Position numbers and translations under genes: made by a program. A stretch of DNA of 7,514 bases from contig JACCUL010000386.1 of assembly GCA_013811855.1 (NCBI GenBank), positions 1 to 7,514 of the forward strand, written 5' to 3'. The notes under the pieces are model-generated. The model was not told the DNA's origin. It saw only the letters and a program-made list of their open reading frames with translations, and searched no databases. This DNA is from Acidimicrobiia bacterium (lineage in GTDB: Bacteria > Actinomycetota > Acidimicrobiia > Acidimicrobiales > Ilumatobacteraceae). Shown here in pieces: positions 1-4,081 of this stretch (positions are counted from its first letter, which is position 1; the number at the start of each line of letters is the position of its first letter).

Positions 1-248
1 GATGACCTCCCCGGTCGGTTGGTATGGGTCGCACTCGGCATCACAGCCGAGCCAACCCTCCGACCGGCGGATGGTCACCACCGAACAAACGTTTGACACC
101 TATCCGCGCGAGTCCTAAGCGGCGTACCGGATCCGGGAAGGGAGTGGTGCAGCGACGAGCGCTGGATCAGCGAAATTCGCGAGCGGAGAATGCTCTCTCC
201 CGTCCGTCACATCGACAAGGCTCGCCCACACGATGTACGTCACCGGGG

Positions 249-658
249 ATGGTCCGAACCACAGCGGCAAAGAGCGCTGCGATGCGTTCCCAACAGGAGC
301 GGAACACCGGACCGGAGATGTCATTGCGTCGTGAGCTTCATCGGCGCGGCTGCGGTTCCGTCTTCATCGACAGGTTGTGCCGGGGACCCGAAGATCAGTC
401 GACATCGTGTTTCCGGGCGTTCGCGTTGCGGTCGACGCGCGCGGCTGCTTCTGGCACTCGTGCCCCTCGCACGCCACTCAGCCGAAGTCCAACGCCGCGT
501 GGTGGAGGGACAAACTAGCGCGGAACTTGGCCCGTGATGCCGACGCCGACACGGTCAAGCGGCTGCTGGCCGATGTATGGCACGTCGCGGTGGTGTGGGA
601 GTGCGAGGAGGCTTCGGCTGCTGCAGACCGGATCGAGGCAGCTATCACGGCGAGACGG
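249..658 (+). pseudogene. vsr: Frameshifted very-short-patch-repair (Vsr) endonuclease remnant
   Basis: Vsr enzymes nick 5' of T:G mismatches left by deamination of 5-methylcytosine. Two reading frames together give one Vsr-like protein. Frame A (ATG 249 or 282) encodes RSQQERNTGPEMSLRRELHR, the conserved N-terminal helix region. Frame B (from about 377) encodes the core: VDIVFPG with the presumed metal-binding Asp, GCFWHSCPSHA with the usual Cys/His zinc and active-site residues, the AAWWRDKLARNLARD helix and VVWECE. The frames join near 375-379 (ttgtgccg). One extra G there would restore R-L-V-P-G-T-R-R, so a single-base deletion or a sequencing error fits. Homology ends near 658 (DRIEAAITARR), and the frame then runs on to a stop at 881-883 inside the tRNA-Lys gene, so the normal stop also seems lost. 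No cytosine-5 methyltransferase partner is visible. The start is uncertain because the frame upstream of 249 is Arg-rich and unconvincing. Confidence 0.8.
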
Positions 659-741
659 TCTGGTGTACTCCTGACCGTTGCGACGGGCGATCGGCGCCCA
701 GACGGGCCAGCGGGAGTGCCGGGGACCGACGGTGTGCCGTT

Positions 742-780
742 GGTCCCGGGCGCGGTGGTCCCCACGGGTCGCCCGGGACC
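742..780 (-). terminator. GC-rich hairpin downstream of tRNA-Lys, possible terminator
   Basis: A perfect 11-bp inverted repeat, ggtcccgggcg (742-752) and cgcccgggacc (770-780), encloses a 17-nt loop that contains a small nested GTGG/CCAC stem. It lies 39 nt beyond the encoded CCA end of the minus-strand tRNA-Lys, where a terminator would be expected. There is no T-tract after it, so it would be an atypical GC-only terminator, a kind often proposed in actinobacteria. It could equally serve the broken vsr transcript on the plus strand. Confidence 0.4.
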
Positions 781-819
781 GGCGACGCACCCCCGCGGGT
801 CCCCTGAGCAGGATCTTTG

Positions 820-894
820 TGGTGCGCCCCCAGGGATTCGAACCCTGAACCAATGGATTAAGAGTCCACTGCTCTGCCGTTGAGCTAGAGGCGC
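820..894 (-). tRNA. tRNA-Lys (anticodon CTT)
   Basis: The minus strand folds as a complete cloverleaf. The acceptor GCGCCTC (888-894) pairs with GGGGCGC (824-830). The D arm is GCTC/GAGC and the anticodon stem is GTGGA/TCCAT. The loop CTCTTAA puts CTT at positions 34-36, reading the lysine codon AAG. The T arm is CAGGG-TTCGAAT-CCCTG. The discriminator is A (823), followed directly by an encoded CCA (820-822). It lies 77 nt downstream of tRNA-His on the same strand, so the two may be co-transcribed. A possible separate -10 (TACACT, minus strand 934-929) lies about 34 nt upstream. The tail of the broken vsr frame overlaps this gene in antisense. Confidence 0.96.
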
Positions 895-928
895 AGACCG
901 GCCGGTCCCCGGCCGGGTGCGGGCCGGA

Positions 929-960
929 AGTGTACGGGGCGCTCGGTGCGCCCCGACACT
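929..960 (-). terminator. Strong hairpin between tRNA-His and tRNA-Lys
   Basis: A stem of 7 bp (935-941 with 949-955) is extended by 5 bp (929-933 with 956-960) across one bulged A at 934, with a 7-nt loop. It starts 12 nt past the encoded CCA of tRNA-His. It could be that gene's terminator or a processing signal in a His-Lys transcript. There is no T-tract. The distal arm contains TACACT on the minus strand, the same hexamer as the proposed recA -10, so a promoter for tRNA-Lys is an alternative reading. No convincing -35 accompanies it. Confidence 0.42.
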
Positions 961-971
961 CCCGATCCGGG

Positions 972-1050
972 TGGGGTGAGCGAGGGGACTTGAACCCCCG
1001 ACCTCCAGGGCCACAACCTGGCGCTCTAACCGAGCTGAGCTACGCCCACC
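972..1050 (-). tRNA. tRNA-His (anticodon GTG)
   Basis: The minus strand gives a full cloverleaf. The acceptor GTGGGCG (1043-1049) pairs with CGCTCAC (976-982). The D arm is GCTC/GAGC. The anticodon stem CCAGG/CCTGG carries loop TTGTGGC, placing GTG at 34-36. The T arm is GGGGG-TTCAAGT-CCCCT. The histidine-specific extra base pair is present: G-1 at 1050 opposite C73 at 975, the identity element recognised by histidyl-tRNA synthetase. CCA is encoded at 972-974. It is the upstream member of a two-tRNA minus-strand group with tRNA-Lys. Confidence 0.96.
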
Positions 1051-1062
1051 ATGGGAGCCGGC

Positions 1063-1068
1063 AGTCTA
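1063..1068 (-). promoter_or_regulatory. Possible -10 box for tRNA-His
   Basis: On the minus strand TAGACT matches four of six positions of TATAAT and lies 12 nt before the 5' end of tRNA-His, leaving a leader of about five nucleotides. The hexamer 17-18 nt upstream (ATGGGT or GATGGG) is a poor -35. The call rests mainly on position. Confidence 0.3.
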
Positions 1069-1190
1069 CGTCGGGTCGGTCGACGACCCATCGCTCGTTG
1101 CCGGACCGGCCCTGGTGTGGACAGATACGACGTCACGCGTCGTTGGTGTCCACACAGAACCCGAGCGACGGTGCGCGGTACGCCGTCGGA

Positions 1191-1196
1191 TAGCGT
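1191..1196 (+). promoter_or_regulatory. Possible -10 box for the aminomutase-like gene
   Basis: TAGCGT fits the TANNNT pattern and would start transcription near 1203, leaving a leader of about 32 nt. That leader includes a purine-rich AAGGG at 1218-1222 as a loosely spaced ribosome binding site, 12 nt before ATG 1235. No good -35 is visible. Confidence 0.28.
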
Positions 1197-1234
1197 CGCT
1201 CCGACCGGAACACCTGTAAGGGATGTGATAACCG

Positions 1235-2620
1235 ATGACCGCCACCCACCCGTCTCCCGGCGTGGCCGTCGATCCGCCCCTGGCCGCAACGGCCAGAGCC
1301 ATCACGGAACGTGAGCTGGCCCGCTACGCCGAGCACACTCGCGGCTCGCAAGCGGCCACGGCCCGGGCGCGCAAGGTCCTGCCGCTCGGCGTGCCGTCCA
1401 GCTTCCAGGCCTACGACCCGCACCCCGTCGTCGTCCGCCACGCCTCCGGTTCGCGGATGATCGATGTCGACGGCAACGAGTACGTCGATTACGACATGGG
1501 CTTCGGCGCCCTCTTCGCCGGCCACGTGCACCCCGCCGTGCGCGCCGCCGTGCAGGAGCAGCTCGACGACGGGACGCTCTACGTCACGCCGTGCGAGCTC
1601 AACGCTGAGGTCGCCGAGTTGCTGCGCGACCGCTACGGCCTGCCGATGTGGCGGTTCACGAACTCGGGGACCGAGGCCACCATGGACGCCATCCGCGTCG
1701 CCAAGGGGGCGACGGGGCGGGACAAGCTCGTCAAGGTCGAAGGCGGCTATCACGGTCATCACGACGAGGTGATGATCTCGATGAAGCCGCCGCTCGAGCT
1801 GGCCGGTCCGGCCGACCGGCCGAACTCCGTCCCGGGCACGGCCGGGCTGACGAAGGCGGTCCTCGCCGACACGATCGTCATCCCGTACAACGACGCCGGC
1901 GCGCTGGAGCGGGTGCTCGCCGGCGGCGAGGTCGCCGCGTTCATCGTCGAGCCGGTGATGGAGAACATCGGCATCTGCCCGCCCCTGCCCGGCTACCTCG
2001 AGGCGGTGCGGGAGATCACGTCGCGCCACGGGACGCTGCTGATCTTCGACGAGGTCAAGACCGGCATCACCGCCGGCTACGGCGGCGCCACCGGCCATTT
2101 CGGCATCGAGCCCGACCTCGTCGCGCTGGCCAAGTCGATCGGCGGCGGCTTCCCCGTCGGCGCGTTCGGCGGCAAGCAGGAGCACATGGACCTGATCACC
2201 CAGGGCACGGTTCTCCATCTCGGCACGTACAACGGCAACCCGCTCGTCATGGCCGCGGCCAGGGCGACGCTCGCCATCGCCTGCGCGCCCGAGCCCGTGG
2301 ATGCCGCGATCGCCCGCAACGAGGCGCTCGTCGCCGCCTGCCAGGCGATCATCGACGACGCCGACCTGCCGGCCCACACCGTGCAGTTCGGGGCCAAGGG
2401 CTGCATCACGTGGTCCCGGGAGCGGGTCCGCAACTACCGCGACTACAAGGCGACCGACTTCGACCTTGCCTTCGCCCAGTGGATCCACGGAATCAACCGC
2501 GGCGTGCTGCTACCGCCCGGACTCGACGAGCAGTGGCTGATCTCGGTGATGCACTCCGACGACGACGCCAACCGCTACGCCGACGTCTTCGGCGAGTTCG
2601 TCACCGAGCTGACCGCGTGA
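1235..2620 (+). CDS. Glutamate-1-semialdehyde 2,1-aminomutase-like class III aminotransferase
   Basis: This 461-residue PLP-dependent fold-type I enzyme belongs to the class III aminotransferases, closest in motifs to HemL. Visible signatures are NSGTEATMDAIR (143-154, phosphate-binding turn), GGYHGHHD (170-177), DEVKTG (272-277, Asp272 contacting the PLP ring nitrogen), and ALAKSIGGGFPVGAFGG (297-313), with Lys300 as the Schiff-base lysine. HemL converts glutamate-1-semialdehyde to 5-aminolevulinate for tetrapyrrole synthesis. The gating-loop region here (184-204) and the 461-residue length differ from classical HemL (about 430), so a related aminomutase or amine:2-oxoacid transaminase is equally possible. 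I withhold a hemL symbol because no other heme genes are nearby. ATG 1235 is preceded by AAGGG. It stands as a single gene and converges on the next one. Confidence 0.85.
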   Translation: MTATHPSPGVAVDPPLAATARAITERELARYAEHTRGSQAATARARKVLPLGVPSSFQAYDPHPVVVRHASGSRMIDVDGNEYVDYDMGFGALFAGHVHPAVRAAVQEQLDDGTLYVTPCELNAEVAELLRDRYGLPMWRFTNSGTEATMDAIRVAKGATGRDKLVKVEGGYHGHHDEVMISMKPPLELAGPADRPNSVPGTAGLTKAVLADTIVIPYNDAGALERVLAGGEVAAFIVEPVMENIGICPPLPGYLEAVREITSRHGTLLIFDEVKTGITAGYGGATGHFGIEPDLVALAKSIGGGFPVGAFGGKQEHMDLITQGTVLHLGTYNGNPLVMAAARATLAIACAPEPVDAAIARNEALVAACQAIIDDADLPAHTVQFGAKGCITWSRERVRNYRDYKATDFDLAFAQWIHGINRGVLLPPGLDEQWLISVMHSDDDANRYADVFGEFVTELTA

Positions 2621-2626
2621 ACGGCC

Positions 2627-2647
2627 CGCCGCTCAGGACCAGCGGCG
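2627..2647. terminator. Hairpin between convergent genes, possible bidirectional terminator
   Basis: A perfect 7-bp stem (2627-2633 with 2641-2647) with a 7-nt loop starts 7 nt after the aminomutase-like stop codon and overlaps the last codons of the opposing membrane-protein gene. It has no T-tract on either strand. Its position between convergent genes is the main support. Confidence 0.4.
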
Positions 2648-3445
2648 CTGGTCGGCGTAGCGGTGGACGGCGACCGGTTGCGACCAGACCTTGCGTCGCC
2701 GCGCAGCCGCTGCTCCGAGGATCAGCGCCAGGCCGGCGACGGCCAGGACCACGGCCACGATGATGACCATGACGACCGCGTCCTTGGCGATCTCCGGGAT
2801 CACGCCGACCCACGGGTTGTCGGTGACCTCGGGGACGACGTAGGACGGCACCACGTAGCCGAGAAGCACGGCGGCGACGGCGGCGACGAGGCAGAACACG
2901 CCGATGCCGAACGCCGCGTCCGCCTTGCGGGGATGGGCGACGATGCCGAGAAGTAGGGCGAGGGCGCCGGCGATCGCCGCCAACGGGACGAACCAGCCGA
3001 GCACGACGCGGATCGTCGAGAGCACGCCGACCTTCTCGACCGGGATCGTCACGGCAGGGATGACGGCGGCCCGCTCGTCGCGCACGATCGACACGATCTC
3101 ATCCGAGGTGATCTGCACCGGCTCGTCGCGCAGCCCGATGAGGCGGGCGTGGGATTCGGTCACGACGCGTTCGAGCACGTCGGCCGTCTCCGGGCTGTCG
3201 GCGCGCAGGTACTCGTCGAGCGTGCGGCGCAGTTCGCCCCGGACGACGCCGAGCTCCCGAGCGGTGGCGTCGGCGATCGTGCTGGCCAGCTCGGTGCGGA
3301 TGGCGCTGTCGCTGACGACGACGTCGGCCACCCCGCCGATCGCGTCCTCGGAGAAGGCGATGCGTTGCAAACACCACCCGCCGGCGGCCAGCGCCAGGCA
3401 CATTGCGGCCATCGTGAACAACAAGCCGGCGAGGCCGCGACGCAT
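2633..3445 (-). CDS. Four-helix membrane protein with an extracytoplasmic domain, function unknown
   Basis: I do not recognise a named family. From ATG 3445 the product has 270 residues. One N-terminal helix or uncleaved signal anchor (about 5-25, LAGLLFTMAAMCLALAAGGW) is followed by a soluble, charged segment of about 115 residues (30-143) rich in Asp, Glu and Arg, probably extracytoplasmic. Three helices follow near 145-170, 177-204 and 221-247, then a basic C-terminal tail (RRRKVW) expected in the cytoplasm. No catalytic motif is evident. In-frame starts exist further upstream, GTG 3466 and ATG 3511. I chose 3445 because it directly precedes the first helix and leaves room for a divergent promoter, but 3511 remains possible and would slightly overlap the opposing gene's start. 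It is convergent with the aminomutase-like gene. Confidence 0.75.
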   Translation of the reverse strand: MRRGLAGLLFTMAAMCLALAAGGWCLQRIAFSEDAIGGVADVVVSDSAIRTELASTIADATARELGVVRGELRRTLDEYLRADSPETADVLERVVTESHARLIGLRDEPVQITSDEIVSIVRDERAAVIPAVTIPVEKVGVLSTIRVVLGWFVPLAAIAGALALLLGIVAHPRKADAAFGIGVFCLVAAVAAVLLGYVVPSYVVPEVTDNPWVGVIPEIAKDAVVMVIIVAVVLAVAGLALILGAAAARRRKVWSQPVAVHRYADQRRWS

Positions 3446-3490
3446 CGGCGCAGTCTCGCGGATCACCGCTCGTGGCGCGGACCGGCTCCG

Positions 3491-3496
3491 TAGCCT
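3491..3496 (+). promoter_or_regulatory. -10 box for a leaderless DUF983 transcript
   Basis: TAGCCT fits TANNNT and ends 7 nt before the in-frame GTG at 3504, the spacing at which transcription begins on the start codon itself. No Shine-Dalgarno sequence lies before GTG 3504 or before ATG 3537. This is the main reason for preferring the GTG start. Confidence 0.45.
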
Positions 3497-3503
3497 CGGC
3501 GCG

Positions 3504-3914
3504 GTGGTCATCTGCGCCCGGCCGTCGTTCCCGACGATGCTGTGGCGGGGTGTCCGGCGCCGGTGCCCCTGGTGCGGCGGCCGGCGGGCGTTCTTCACCG
3601 GCTGGTTCGCCAAGCAGGAGACGTGCCGGACGTGCGGGATCGGGTGGCGCCGGGGCGACGTCGGCTTCGAGCTCGGCGCGGCGGCGGTGAGCGCCGTCAT
3701 CTGCATGGGGCTGCTCGTGGTGGCGATGGTGGTCGGGATCGTGCTGACGCTGCCCGACATCCCCGTCGTGCCCTTGCTGGTCGTGCTCGGTGGCGGTGCG
3801 CTCGTGCTGCCGGTGGTCGTGTACCCGGTGAGCTACACGGTCTGGCAGGCCGTCGACCTGACGATGCGCAAGCCGGAACGGGCGGATCCCACGGTGCCGC
3901 CGCCCGTCCCCTGA
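3504..3914 (+). CDS. DUF983-like small zinc-ribbon membrane protein
   Basis: The 136-residue product begins with a short tail and LWRGVRRRCPWCGGR, then a second pair in CRTCG. Two CxxC motifs at Cys21/24 and Cys41/44 form a likely zinc ribbon. FELGAAAVSAVICMGLLV begins the first of two hydrophobic helices (about 57-80 and 85-107). The second ends in YPVSYTVWQAVDL, a typical DUF983 finish, before a proline-rich cytoplasmic tail. The family's function is not established; in some bacteria it neighbours cytochrome oxidase genes, which are absent here. The GTG start at 3504 is chosen because of the TANNNT box just before it. ATG 3537 would give 125 residues. The gene is divergent from the four-helix membrane protein and ends 17 nt before the recA operator region. 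Confidence 0.82.
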   Translation: MVICARPSFPTMLWRGVRRRCPWCGGRRAFFTGWFAKQETCRTCGIGWRRGDVGFELGAAAVSAVICMGLLVVAMVVGIVLTLPDIPVVPLLVVLGGGALVLPVVVYPVSYTVWQAVDLTMRKPERADPTVPPPVP

Positions 3915-3926
3915 GGCCCGAAAGAC

Positions 3927-3956
3927 TTGTGCGAACGACTGTTCGCTAACTACACT
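3927..3956 (+). promoter_or_regulatory. SOS-regulated recA promoter (-35 TTGTGC, -10 TACACT)
   Basis: TTGTGC (3927-3932) and TACACT (3951-3956) are separated by 18 nt. TACACT matches four of six positions of the -10 consensus; the -35 matches only TTG. The spacer is largely filled by a LexA box, so LexA binding would block RNA polymerase directly. Transcription would start near 3963. Confidence 0.6.
3932..3945. promoter_or_regulatory. LexA (SOS) box upstream of recA
   Basis: CGAAC-GACT-GTTCG is a perfect 5-4-5 inverted repeat matching the known Gram-positive and actinobacterial LexA operator (core GAACNNNNGTTC). It lies between the -35 and -10 of the proposed recA promoter, 137 nt before the start codon. 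RecA-stimulated LexA self-cleavage would therefore induce recA, and with it the intein, on DNA damage. Confidence 0.9.
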
Positions 3957-3962
3957 CGTGTC

Positions 3963-4081
3963 ATTCCGGCGCCCACGCCGACCGCGTGGCACCGGGGTCC
4001 GGGTGGCTGTGACACCCCCTCCCTAGGGTCACCGACAGGACCGACCCCACCGACCAGACCACGTTCGAAAGGCCACACGAG
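3963..4081 (+). promoter_or_regulatory. Long recA leader with hairpin and Shine-Dalgarno
   Basis: If transcription starts near 3963, recA has a leader of about 119 nt, unlike the leaderless genes nearby. It contains a 6-bp stem (CCACGC 3973-3978 with GCGTGG 3984-3989, 5-nt loop) and a weaker bulged stem (4009-4013 with 4028-4032). GAAAGG at 4067-4072 sits 9 nt before ATG 4082 and is the clearest ribosome binding site in the window. No convincing small ORF or known riboswitch is seen. Confidence 0.45.

Noticed and set aside
93..121. TTGACA at 93-98 as a -35 box for the vsr remnant
   Set aside because: The hexamer 17 nt downstream (TAAGCG) is a poor -10 and no other spacing gives a good one, so a promoter cannot be supported.
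170..180. Short inverted repeat GCGAA-A-TTCGC
   Set aside because: Five-base arms around one base are too short to distinguish from chance, and no gene arrangement gives it a role.
1..248. Possible gene before the vsr remnant
   Set aside because: All frames here give Arg-rich or very short products with no recognisable motif on either strand; I see no supportable gene.
1133..2488. A 451-codon open frame on the minus strand opposite the aminomutase-like gene
   Set aside because: It is an antisense shadow produced by GC-rich codons. Its translation is an Arg/Gly/Val/Asp-rich string with no recognisable domain, while the plus strand encodes a clear enzyme.
1648..2763. A 371-codon plus-strand frame inside the aminomutase-like gene
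   Set aside because: Arg-rich out-of-frame reading of a confidently assigned gene, with no plausible domain.
3446..3760. Upstream extension of the minus-strand membrane protein to 375 residues
   Set aside because: The extra N-terminal part lies antisense to the DUF983 gene and is a Pro/Arg/Thr-rich string without structure. Only the part from 3511 or 3445 is plausible.
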